From: Algoriphagus sp. PAP.12
Lineage (GTDB): Bacteria > Bacteroidota > Bacteroidia > Cytophagales > Cyclobacteriaceae
Length of the DNA: 64,000 nt
NCBI RefSeq assembly: GCF_026652115.1
Contig: NZ_JAPPSQ010000007.1
Location: 1-64,000, forward strand
Direction: 5' to 3'
The position numbers and the translations under genes are program-made. This document shows, piece by piece, positions 36,299 to 43,462 of this stretch (positions within the stretch are counted from its first letter, which is position 1; each line of letters begins with the position of its first letter). A model generated the notes under the pieces. The model had not been told where the DNA came from. It saw nothing but the letters and a program-made list of their open reading frames with translations, and made no database searches.

Positions 36299-37612
36299 AT
36301 GGAGGCAACAATAAGATTCATTTTAAGGCACGATTTACAAAACAAGAAAGGTGAACAGCCTTTGATGCTTGTTGTCCATTTGGGAGGGCAAAGGAAAGTG
36401 ATTTCAACTGGAATTCGGTTATTGCCCGATCTGTGGTCTTCCGAAAAGCAGGAGATCGTGGATATGACAGCAAAACAAAAAGCAGCTCTCGAAAAGAAGT
36501 TTGGTTCTGCCGTGCCGCCCAAAAGCTATCTTCTCCAATATCAGGATGACTTACTTGAAATCAGAAATAAAGTCAGACAAATCGAAGAAGGGTTTCGAGT
36601 AAAAGATCAACCCTATGATCTCGAAATGCTGATAGCGAAGATCAAGGAAACCAAGAAAGAGGTTATCAAGAAATCTGAGCCAGTAGAATTGGTTTATAAC
36701 TTCATCGATCAATACATCGAAGAAAATGGAGTGACCCGGGTAAAGGGCAGTATGGTGGTCTATAAATCCTTGAAGAAGCATCTCAAAAATTTCCAGGAAA
36801 AGACAGGAACACCAATTCGATTTGAAAACATGGATTATTCCTTCATGCAGAGTTTTCAAAATTTCCTGATTGACTGGAAAGAAGTCCACCCGACCACTGG
36901 AAAAGAGAAGTCTATTAACAATATCACAATTGCCAAACAGTTAAGTACGCTTAAGACCTTTATGGGCTATGCAAGACGGAGAGGAATAAAGATCCATGAT
37001 GGATACAAGGATTTTTCTGTAAAGAAAGAAAGACTTGAAGTCATTGCACTTAATCAGAAGGAATTCGATTCTTTGTATGCTCTTGATGTAAGTGCAAATC
37101 CAAGGTTAAGTCAAGTCAAAGATGTTTTTCTCTTTAGCTGTGTGACAGGCTATAGGTTTTCTGATTTACTCCAGCTAAAGAGGGAACATATCAAGCAAAA
37201 TGAAATCAGGTTGACGATAACCAAAACGAAAGAACCATCAATTGTTCCTCTTACCAGAATTTCCAGGGAAATACTGAAAAAGTATGAGGAAAGGATTCAG
37301 CCTTTACCAATGATCTCAAACCAAAAGTTTAATAATTACGTCAAGGAATTATGTGAATTGGCAGGGATTAAAGACCCTGTCGAAATTGTAAGATATAGAG
37401 GGGCTGTAAGGGATTCCAAAATTTATCCTAAACATGAACTGGTAAGCGCTCATACCGGTAGAAAAACATTTGTTACCCTATCGCTTGCCAAAGGAATTCC
37501 GGCTGAGGTGGTGATGAAAATTACTGGCCATTCTGATTACAAAAGTTTTAAACGATACGTCGAGGTAGATGAAGGAAGAAAAAGAGATGCCATGAGCCAG
37601 GCGTGGGACTAA
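36299..37612 (+). CDS. int: Site-specific tyrosine recombinase
   Basis: ATG at 36299 is preferred over an in-frame TTG at 36224 because MEATIRFILRHDLQNKKGEQ is the usual start of Bacteroidota phage-integrase-like proteins. An Arm-binding N-terminus, SAM-like core domain (about 145-250) and catalytic domain are visible: Arg in TGYRFSDLL, then His385/Arg388 (HTGRKTF), His411 (TGHSD) and nucleophile Tyr420 (KRYVEV). All catalytic residues are intact. Its position next to the tRNA scar indicates that it integrated the element on its right. Confidence 0.92.
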   Translation: MEATIRFILRHDLQNKKGEQPLMLVVHLGGQRKVISTGIRLLPDLWSSEKQEIVDMTAKQKAALEKKFGSAVPPKSYLLQYQDDLLEIRNKVRQIEEGFRVKDQPYDLEMLIAKIKETKKEVIKKSEPVELVYNFIDQYIEENGVTRVKGSMVVYKSLKKHLKNFQEKTGTPIRFENMDYSFMQSFQNFLIDWKEVHPTTGKEKSINNITIAKQLSTLKTFMGYARRRGIKIHDGYKDFSVKKERLEVIALNQKEFDSLYALDVSANPRLSQVKDVFLFSCVTGYRFSDLLQLKREHIKQNEIRLTITKTKEPSIVPLTRISREILKKYEERIQPLPMISNQKFNNYVKELCELAGIKDPVEIVRYRGAVRDSKIYPKHELVSAHTGRKTFVTLSLAKGIPAEVVMKITGHSDYKSFKRYVEVDEGRKRDAMSQAWD

Positions 37613-37625
37613 ACCAATTCTAAGC

Positions 37626-38462
37626 ATGAAAAAATTCGGATCAGATCTTTCACTTGGCCAATACAAGGCAAAAGAATCATTCTGGTATTTTGATGAGCTC
37701 TCTGAGGAGGAACGCATTTTGGCTTATAGATTAGGTTGGCAGATTTTTGATCGCCATAAAATGTTCTTCGAGGATTTTTCAGCCTTTCATAGAAGGAGAG
37801 GATACTTGCTTCAGAGTCTGGGATATCTCATCGCTCTTACCCTTTTTGCAGCTGTCTTTTTCATCATCCTGGTTCATCCATCGGTTTTAAAATATGCTTT
37901 AGGGTTATTCGTTTTTGCTGGATCAATTATGACATTTATTGTGATCTTGGGGAAAGCCAGAAAGAATCTACGCGAAACGAAGCGATTTTTTAATTACATA
38001 GATCCCATTGTTAAACCTGAAAATCACAAGGCTTTCCTAAACCTGGATCTAGATGATCACGAAGGAGCCGAAGCCTTTTACTCCAACTTAAGAAAAGGCA
38101 TTGATTACAAGGAGGAGCTAATTGATTTGGTGGAGTATGACAAAACCATCTCCCTTCTTGCCATCGATTTCCTCCTTGGGAGTCCAGGCTCATTAAATGA
38201 GTTGAAGCAAAAAGCGCTGCAACAGGATCCGGAATTAACCAGCGGAGGATTTGACAAGGTAATCTCAAGTGTGATTGGCGGAACCGACAGGGGAATCCGC
38301 GATTATTTTTCTAAGATTTCCCATGATATCCTGACTACAAAAGACCTAAGCGGCAAAAGAAAAGAACAACTTTTTAAAGTCAGAGAAATTTTTGTGAAAG
38401 CAGGCTTGAAAAGAAAAGTTGCCTCTATCGACGATTTTATCGGTAATCGGTCAGATTTGTAA
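37626..38462 (+). CDS. Two-TM protein of unknown function on the mobile element
   Basis: 278 aa. A charged N-terminus (about 60 residues) precedes two membrane helices (near 65-87 and 90-112) and a soluble C-terminal half with acidic LDLDDHEGAEAF and a basic end. It starts 13 bases after the recombinase gene. No family recognised. As an extra gene between integration and replication functions it could be cargo, such as a defence, immunity or exclusion protein, but nothing in the sequence proves that. Confidence 0.6.
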   Translation: MKKFGSDLSLGQYKAKESFWYFDELSEEERILAYRLGWQIFDRHKMFFEDFSAFHRRRGYLLQSLGYLIALTLFAAVFFIILVHPSVLKYALGLFVFAGSIMTFIVILGKARKNLRETKRFFNYIDPIVKPENHKAFLNLDLDDHEGAEAFYSNLRKGIDYKEELIDLVEYDKTISLLAIDFLLGSPGSLNELKQKALQQDPELTSGGFDKVISSVIGGTDRGIRDYFSKISHDILTTKDLSGKRKEQLFKVREIFVKAGLKRKVASIDDFIGNRSDL

Positions 38463-38476
38463 TCCTATCATTCTTT

Positions 38477-38503
38477 TTGGATAGTATCCCACTAACTATC
38501 CAA
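38477..38503. promoter_or_regulatory. 9-bp inverted repeat upstream of the HTH gene
   Basis: TTGGATAGT (38477-38485) and ACTATCCAA (38495-38503) are perfect inverted copies with a 9-base spacer, 46 bases upstream of the small HTH gene. No uninterrupted T-run follows. Candidate operator for the HTH protein, or a hairpin between the two transcripts. Confidence 0.45.
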
Positions 38504-38549
38504 GGTCATTTTTGGGCAGATTCGGCCAGAAACAAATTTTCAGCCGATC

Positions 38550-38831
38550 ATGAACAATGTCATCTTAAGTCCCATCGACAAAGGGCAACTCATCAATGAA
38601 ATAGCGGAAGCTATCGTCAACAAATTATCCAAGGTTTCAAATCCTGCTATCCCTGAAGAAGAATTCATCAAGATCCCCGAAGTGATGAAGCTCCTGGGTA
38701 GATCCCGAACCACCATTAATAATTGGAGAAAAGAAGGATTCCTGAAGGAACACATGATCAACAGCAGTGTGTACTTCAAGAAATCAGAGGTCCTTAATGC
38801 TGGTCGACAGCGAAACCCCAGAAAAAAATAA
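38550..38831 (+). CDS. HTH (excisionase-like) DNA-binding protein
   Basis: 93 aa. The C-terminal half carries a helix_turn_helix_17-type unit: FIKIPEVMKLLGRSRTTINNW followed by a wing with YFKKSEVL. Such small proteins act as excisionases or regulators for integrated elements and commonly precede replication genes. An inverted repeat upstream may be its site. An overlapping frame (38767-38958) is not considered coding. Confidence 0.8.
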   Translation: MNNVILSPIDKGQLINEIAEAIVNKLSKVSNPAIPEEEFIKIPEVMKLLGRSRTTINNWRKEGFLKEHMINSSVYFKKSEVLNAGRQRNPRKK

Positions 38832-38938
38832 AGCGAGCCCTTTCGAACTCGCCCAATTCTTTTGTGGATTCAGTATCCTGTTTGACGACTTAAAGATACT
38901 GTTTCTGCATTCTTTATCAAACCCTTACATGCAGAAAT

Positions 38939-39961
38939 ATGACTTCAATAAATCATAGTACAAATTCCAATGATCCAAATTCCGGTGACTTTCTAATCAT
39001 CAAATCCGCCAACGAATGGATGGATGAAGCCAAGACCAAACCTATTCCAAAAAAGATCTTTGGTCCGTTTTGGTATGAGGAAGAGCTATGCATTCTCTTC
39101 GCTGATACCAATCAAGGTAAGTCTTTACTTGCTGTCCAAATCATCGACAGTGTATCCAAAGGAGTACCAACCCTAGGGTTGGAGATGGAACTGAAAGCGT
39201 CCAAAGTCATCTACTTTGACCTGGAACTGACGGCCAAGCAATTTGAAATGAGATATGCTCAATACGATAAGGAAAAGGATATACTTTTTGATCATTTCGA
39301 ATTCAGTGACCTTTTCCTGAGAGCAGAAATCAATCCCTACGGATTTGATGAGGCTTTTGAAGAGTATGAAAGCTTTCTTTTTAAAGAGATAGAGGTTCAG
39401 GCCTCAAAGTCCGGCGCAAAAATCCTCGTAATCGACAATCTGTCTTGCGTGATTTCAGATAATGAGAAGGCCAGAAACACCACTCCTTTTTTAATCAGGC
39501 TAAACAATCTGAAGAAGATTCACGGCTGGTCGATATTGCTCATTGCCCATACTCCAAAAAGGAACCTGTTTGCTCCGATCAGTAGAAACGATATCCAAGG
39601 TAGTAAGAGCTTTATTAACCTGATTGATTCTTGTTTCGCGGTAGGTGAAAGTCAAAAAGACCCTTCCATTAAATACCTGAAGCAGATAAAAGTCAGGTAC
39701 GGTGCTTTTAAATATCCCTCCGACAATGTCCTGGTCTGTAAAATTGGCAAAGACTCAAATTTCAGCTCGTTTCGCTTCCTCCAGTTTGGGAAAGAATCGG
39801 ATCATTTAAAGCAGTTGTGTCCGGTCGATAAATCTCAAATGAAGACCAAAGCCTTGGAACTCAAAAATGAAGGCCATACCAATGTGAAGATAGCTCAGGA
39901 ACTCGGAGTGTCAGAGGGAGCTGTAAGGAAATGGCTCAAGCAACTTGAGTTAGACGAGTAG
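38939..39961 (+). CDS. RepA-like AAA_25 ATPase with C-terminal HTH
   Basis: A RecA-fold ATPase with Walker A in ADTNQGKS (Lys61, Ser62), Walker B near residue 162 (ILVIDNLS), and a sensor segment LLIAHTPKR. Residues about 310-335 form a small HTH (HTNVKIAQELGVSEGAVRKW). This is the replicative helicase/RepA-like protein of Bacteroidota mobilizable elements and plasmids. It precedes a repeat region and a primase, completing a replication module. Cytoplasmic, probably hexameric. Confidence 0.85.
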   Translation: MTSINHSTNSNDPNSGDFLIIKSANEWMDEAKTKPIPKKIFGPFWYEEELCILFADTNQGKSLLAVQIIDSVSKGVPTLGLEMELKASKVIYFDLELTAKQFEMRYAQYDKEKDILFDHFEFSDLFLRAEINPYGFDEAFEEYESFLFKEIEVQASKSGAKILVIDNLSCVISDNEKARNTTPFLIRLNNLKKIHGWSILLIAHTPKRNLFAPISRNDIQGSKSFINLIDSCFAVGESQKDPSIKYLKQIKVRYGAFKYPSDNVLVCKIGKDSNFSSFRFLQFGKESDHLKQLCPVDKSQMKTKALELKNEGHTNVKIAQELGVSEGAVRKWLKQLELDE

Positions 39962-39982
39962 CACCGATCGTAAAAATCGAAC

Positions 39983-40018
39983 TGTACGAGGGGTACGAGG
40001 TGTGCGAATCGTACGAAT
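39983..40018 (+). repeat. Four tandem 9-bp repeats, candidate replication origin
   Basis: TGTACGAGG, GGTACGAGG, TGTGCGAAT and CGTACGAAT follow each other without gaps (consensus nGTACGArk). They lie in the 165-bp space between the ATPase and primase genes, a position where iteron-type origins occur. The stretch is also open in more than one frame, so a repetitive short peptide cannot be excluded. Confidence 0.5.
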
Positions 40019-40153
40019 TCCTCTTACCACTACCCCTCTTTTTCTTTTTGCAGGTAATCTGACAATTCACGACAAAAGGAAAGATAAGGCCTCTTTAAAT
40101 CAATAAGATGCATTATTTATGTATAGATGTATTTATATAAAAATGTAAATATT

Positions 40154-41179
40154 ATGAACTACTCTGAAGTAAAACAAGCAGCTGCCAAGATCAAAATGGA
40201 ATTTCCTGTGCTTGATTATTTCCATAGCCTGGTCAGATCTGGGCTTCTGAAATACGAAGGAATCCACGGCAAAGAATCTTTTTTCGGCTTTTTGGATCAG
40301 CGAACTGGCTCTATAGCCGTGGATGACAAAGCAAATGTGTGGTATGATCATGCTGCAGGAAAGGGCGGAGACGTAATCGCAGCAGTGCAGGAATTTGAAA
40401 ACAAAACCTTCTTCGAGTCAGTGGAAAGCCTCTCCGGTACTGTTCCGGTTAGAGAATTTCTTCCCAGACAAAAACCAGAGATCGGTCCAAAGATAGTGGT
40501 GGAGAAAGTTTCCGAGATAAGCCACGATGCACTTATCCAATACATTCGAGGCAGGGGGATTGATCTTCAGGATATTGCTCCTTTTGGTAAAGAGGTTCAT
40601 TGGCAGAACAAGGGCAAGCGATATTTCGCAGTTGGTTTTCCGAATAAATCGGGCGGTTGGGTACTCCGATCCTCTATTTTCAAGGGTAATATTTTGGGAG
40701 GCGGAATTTCGATTCAAGTCCTTGGGGCCGTTAAATCCATCAAAGTTTTTGAAGGCTGGTTTGACTTTCTGAGTTATCTGAAGCTTTCCGGAGAGACTGA
40801 TTTCAAAGCCATCATTTTAAACAGTACGGCCAATCTAAGTATGCGGCTAATGCTTGATATTTTAAAGGAAAGGCAGAAAGTAGAGCTCTACTTGGATAAC
40901 GACGCTACTGGGGAAGCTTACACCAACGGATTTATTAAGATTGCTCAGTTGTACCAATACTCCCTCCAAAATGGATTGGGTACCGACTGGGATTTGAAGT
41001 CTTTGAGAGGATATCGGAACAAAATTTGTAAACTGTTTACCGACTTGAAGATCATTTCCTCAGAGGCGAAGAAAATTTGGAAGATCCAAACAAGTGTTTC
41101 CGATCAAAGAATCCATTATAGCGATTTTGAGGATGTTAATGAATTTCTGGTAGCAAGTATTAAAAACGGCTTTACTTGA
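40154..41179 (+). CDS. CHC2/Toprim primase-like replication protein
   Basis: ATG at 40154 is preferred to an upstream in-frame ATG at 40127 because MNYSEVKQAAAKIKMEFPVLDYF is the family start. The N-terminal part has the CHC2-fold pattern (FFGFLD, VWYDHAAGKGGD) but not its zinc cysteines. The C-terminal half is a Toprim domain, with the acidic Glu in VFEGWFDFL and the Asp pair in LYLDNDATG. It probably makes primers for the integrated element. A terminator follows 70 bases later. Confidence 0.85.
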   Translation: MNYSEVKQAAAKIKMEFPVLDYFHSLVRSGLLKYEGIHGKESFFGFLDQRTGSIAVDDKANVWYDHAAGKGGDVIAAVQEFENKTFFESVESLSGTVPVREFLPRQKPEIGPKIVVEKVSEISHDALIQYIRGRGIDLQDIAPFGKEVHWQNKGKRYFAVGFPNKSGGWVLRSSIFKGNILGGGISIQVLGAVKSIKVFEGWFDFLSYLKLSGETDFKAIILNSTANLSMRLMLDILKERQKVELYLDNDATGEAYTNGFIKIAQLYQYSLQNGLGTDWDLKSLRGYRNKICKLFTDLKIISSEAKKIWKIQTSVSDQRIHYSDFEDVNEFLVASIKNGFT

Positions 41180-41249
41180 TTTTAGCGTTTTAAGTTGAAT
41201 ATTTTAGTATTGAAGACAAAACGCACTTTCTGATTTAAACTTAACAGAT

Positions 41250-41286
41250 TGAGCCTGCTGGCGGAACTTGGCGGGCTCATTTTTTA
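41250..41286 (+). terminator. Terminator of the replication module
   Basis: GAGCCTGC (41251-41258) pairs with GCGGGCTC (41271-41278, one wobble), followed by ATTTTTT. It closes the primase transcript. Confidence 0.8.
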
Positions 41287-41314
41287 AGACTAAACCCAGA
41301 TTTTTAGACGAAAA

Positions 41315-41333
41315 TGTTCATTTAATAAACATA
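41315..41333. promoter_or_regulatory. Near-perfect palindrome before umuD, candidate SOS operator
   Basis: ATGTTCATTTAATAAACAT has 8 of 9 base pairs symmetrical around T41324. It ends 14 bases before the umuD start. The position and symmetry fit a damage-response operator (LexA-type or other S24 repressor); the precise binding protein is inference. Confidence 0.5.
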
Positions 41334-41347
41334 AAAATTTTAAAAAA

Positions 41348-41863
41348 ATGACATTTATAGTCCTGCCCTTACTTTGGAATGTTATTCAGGTAGCTTTGGA
41401 TTCTGGGATTGGGAGCTATTACTATGATTATTCACAAAACAATGTATTTGATCTTTACCGGGCTGAGGCTGACCTCGCTCTGGAGATTCCGTATTTCTCT
41501 GCAGGGGTCAGTGCCGGTTTTCCCTCTCCGGCCAGGGATTTTGAGGAACTGAAGATTGATCTCAACAAGCACCTGATCCGAAATCCCTCAGCTACTTTTT
41601 TCGGAAAGGTCAAAGGACAGTCCCTCAAGAACGCCGGTATCGAAGACGGAGATCTGATGATCATCGGCCGGAGTGTCTCTCCGAAGAACAACAAGAATGT
41701 CGTGGTCTTTTTGGATGGTGAGTTTACCGGCAAGCGGATCGAAAAGAGAGGGACAGAGCTGTGGCTCATTCCGGAGAATGATGCCTACTCGCCCATTCGG
41801 GTAGGAGCCCACAACCAGTTTGAAATCTGGGGTGTAGCATCCTATGTCATAAAGTCCTTTTGA
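41348..41863 (+). CDS. umuD: UmuD-like S24 peptidase, SOS mutagenesis protein
   Basis: Self-cleavage site Ala56-Gly57 in SAGFPSPA, catalytic Ser92 (VKGQSLKNAGI) and Lys129 (FTGKRIEKRG) are intact. RecA-stimulated cleavage would produce UmuD', the partner of the UmuC translesion polymerase. The first about 45 residues are longer than and unlike normal UmuD (usual length near 140-150), so the real start is uncertain; no other in-frame ATG lies before the cleavage site. It is coupled (TGATG) to a broken umuC. Confidence 0.88.
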   Translation: MTFIVLPLLWNVIQVALDSGIGSYYYDYSQNNVFDLYRAEADLALEIPYFSAGVSAGFPSPARDFEELKIDLNKHLIRNPSATFFGKVKGQSLKNAGIEDGDLMIIGRSVSPKNNKNVVVFLDGEFTGKRIEKRGTELWLIPENDAYSPIRVGAHNQFEIWGVASYVIKSF

Positions 41864-41974
41864 TGTACGCCCTGTGGTCGATTGGAACAACTTTTACGCC
41901 TCCTGCGAGCGGGTCTATCGGCCCGATCTCGTCGGCAAGCCGGTAGTTATCCTGAGCAACAATGACGGAACCCG
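41863..41974 (+). pseudogene. umuC: umuC fragment, frameshifted and truncated
   Basis: ATG TAC GCC CTG encodes MYAL, then two extra bases (TG, 41875-41876) shift the frame. The continuation from 41877 reads VDWNNFYASCERVYRP and then GKPVVILSNNDG, the exact N-terminus of UmuC DNA polymerase V. Similarity stops after about 33 residues at 41972, where unrelated sequence begins. The other 380-odd residues are missing, so no polymerase is made. The break marks a recombination junction. Confidence 0.88.
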
Positions 41975-41986
41975 TTTATCTACCCG

Positions 41987-42094
41987 ATGATCCCTGCATT
42001 CCGGTTTCTTCTGATTTCCATTCTTTTCGTAGCTTCCGTCTCTGCTTCGGAACAGGCGGATAGTAAGGTATTTGTTATCAAGTCCGGCGCATAA
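41987..42094 (+). CDS. Possible short exported-peptide fragment
   Basis: A 35-codon frame beginning MIPAFRFLLISILFVASVSAS, a good signal-peptide-like sequence, then a short polar part ending KVFVIKSGA. It lies right after the umuC break. It resembles the first part of small secreted Bacteroidota proteins and is probably the truncated start of such a gene brought in by recombination. Between it and the SDR gene I see nothing further. Confidence 0.3.
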   Translation: MIPAFRFLLISILFVASVSASEQADSKVFVIKSGA

Positions 42095-42157
42095 AACCAC
42101 CGGGCTACGCAGACCGGAAGGGTGGCGACGGTAACTTAGGCAAAGGATAGGGGCTTA

Positions 42158-42931
42158 CTACTTGGCTAAAAATCCTCCATCCACAGCAACAACCTGACCT
42201 ATTATATAGTTGGAGCCATCACTGCATAGCCACAGGACTGCGTTAGCAATATCCTCGGCGATACCAAGTTTTCCCATGGGTACGGCCTTGACCATTTCTC
42301 CCAACATGTCACGATAGCCACCGGTGACTACATCCGCCATTGGCGTGTCAATCATTCCGGGAGAGACCGCATTCACCCGTATTCCCTGACTGGCATAATC
42401 CAATGCGGCACTTTGGGTAAGTCCCACTATACCATGCTTGGTTGCGCTATAGGGAGCTCTGCCCTGAGCACCAACCATACCGCCAATTGATGAACAATTC
42501 ACGATGGTTCCTGATCCTTGTTTTATCATCCAGCGCAGCTCATGCTGCATACAATACCAAACACCGTTTAGGTTGATGGAAACAATACGATTGTAGTCAG
42601 CCATGGAAACGTCTGCGCTGGGAATACCTACGGTGTTGATCCCGGCGTTATTATAGGCAGCATCCAGTCTGCCAAAGGTTGTTACTGTTTCATCAATCAG
42701 TGCTTTCACTTGTATCTCATCCGATACATCGCATTGAACGGTGAGTACTTTCGCACCGATTTTGGCAATTTCCTCTTTCGCAAGTTGCAAGCCTTTTGTA
42801 CTGACATCAGCGAGGACTACGGAGGCGCCAGCACGGGCAAATGCTTTTGCAGTAGCAAGCCCCATTCCCTGTGCTGCTCCTGTTACCAAAGCAACTGCAC
42901 CTTCAAAATTATAGTTGACTTGTCTTTTCAT
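42158..42931 (-). CDS. Short-chain dehydrogenase/reductase
   Basis: Classical SDR of 257 aa: cofactor motif TGAAQGMG (17-24), NNAG (94-97), catalytic Ser147, Tyr161 and Lys165 (YSATK), and a C-terminal IIGQVVAVDGGFLAK. Asp41 after the second strand favours NAD over NADP. Substrate unknown; relatives oxidise alcohols or sugars. It lies 26 bases after an SMP-30-like gene remnant, suggesting a former sugar-lactone-type operon. Base composition is richer in GC than the left half of the window, consistent with transfer. Confidence 0.9.
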   Translation of the reverse strand: MKRQVNYNFEGAVALVTGAAQGMGLATAKAFARAGASVVLADVSTKGLQLAKEEIAKIGAKVLTVQCDVSDEIQVKALIDETVTTFGRLDAAYNNAGINTVGIPSADVSMADYNRIVSINLNGVWYCMQHELRWMIKQGSGTIVNCSSIGGMVGAQGRAPYSATKHGIVGLTQSAALDYASQGIRVNAVSPGMIDTPMADVVTGGYRDMLGEMVKAVPMGKLGIAEDIANAVLWLCSDGSNYIIGQVVAVDGGFLAK

Positions 42932-42957
42932 TGATAGATTTTTCCGAGTATTTAAAA

Positions 42958-43196
42958 TTACCTAAGCTTATATGCGACCACTGATTTTCCAAAAAGGGTC
43001 GGGACATATACTATTCGCTGGATGGGATCGTATCCAATGTCAGCCGAACTTTTCTTTTGTTCACGGGTGTCAATCAGCATTTGCATATTCCCCGCTTTAT
43101 CCAAATAATAAATCAGGCCTATCCAACACGAAACAACATAATCACCGTTGCCTATGGGTTCGATTCCATCTCCCCCGACAACAAAGGTTCATCAGA
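42958..43196 (-). pseudogene. C-terminal fragment of an SMP-30/gluconolactonase-like beta-propeller
   Basis: On the minus strand the frame reads GGDGIEPIGNGDYVVS, then CWIGLIYYLDKAGNMQML, SSADIGYDPIQRIVYVPT and GKSVVAYKLR before TAA at 42958. This is the last repeat pair of SMP-30-like propellers (DG-x-P, D-x-TADI-x-Y, VPT-F...V-Y-L). There is no start and the first about 200 residues are missing; the open frame ends at a stop near 43195 where a hairpin and then the second recombinase element begin. Not functional as it stands. Confidence 0.75.
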
Positions 43197-43200
43197 ACCC

Positions 43201-43236
43201 AAAAGCCTGCAAATCTTACGATTTGCGGGCTTTTTT
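43201..43236 (+). terminator. Strong hairpin terminator at the element junction
   Basis: AAAAGCCTGCAAATC pairs with GATTTGCGGGCTTTT (one wobble) around a TTAC loop and runs into T residues. It lies between the SMP-30 fragment and the second recombinase and shields the island from transcription from the left. Confidence 0.85.
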
Positions 43237-43290
43237 ATTTTTTATGTATCAGTTCGATTTAGACAATTTCAGCAAAAATGAGACCTATCC

Positions 43291-43324
43291 GGTGAACCAA
43301 ATGAATAGTTTATTTTAGTTCACC
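43291..43324. repeat. Inverted repeat upstream of the second recombinase
   Basis: GGTGAAC (43291-43297) and GTTCACC (43318-43324) are perfect inverted copies; a further GTTCACC occurs at 43411-43417. They lie in the 226 bases before the recombinase gene and could be arm-type binding sites or an operator. Confidence 0.35.
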
Positions 43325-43462
43325 AGATTGATTCAAATAGCTGTAAAACAGATAGTTGCATTGAGTATTTTGAACTGCTTTAGGTCTGTTTGAGTGGCCT
43401 TGTGGAAGCAGTTCACCACGAGAGGAATCATTTTAACACAAACACTCAAAAGCTGAATTGTT

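Noticed and set aside
38767..38958. 63-aa plus-strand gene overlapping the HTH gene
   Set aside because: Overlaps the HTH gene and the ATPase start in another frame and has no recognisable features.
39960..40130. CRISPR-like array
   Set aside because: The repeats are only 9 bp and contiguous, without spacers; no cas gene is in the window.
41915..42100. Minus-strand gene across the umuC fragment
   Set aside because: It is the antisense of the umuC stub and the signal-peptide frame, with no family likeness.
43153..43180. tRNA 3'-end remnant on the plus strand
   Set aside because: The minus strand encodes the conserved C-terminal part of an SMP-30-like protein through the same bases, including DGIEP, so the tRNA likeness is better explained by coding sequence.
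42972..43281. Plus-strand genes of 74-96 aa
   Set aside because: They lie antisense to the SMP-30 fragment and run through the terminator hairpin.
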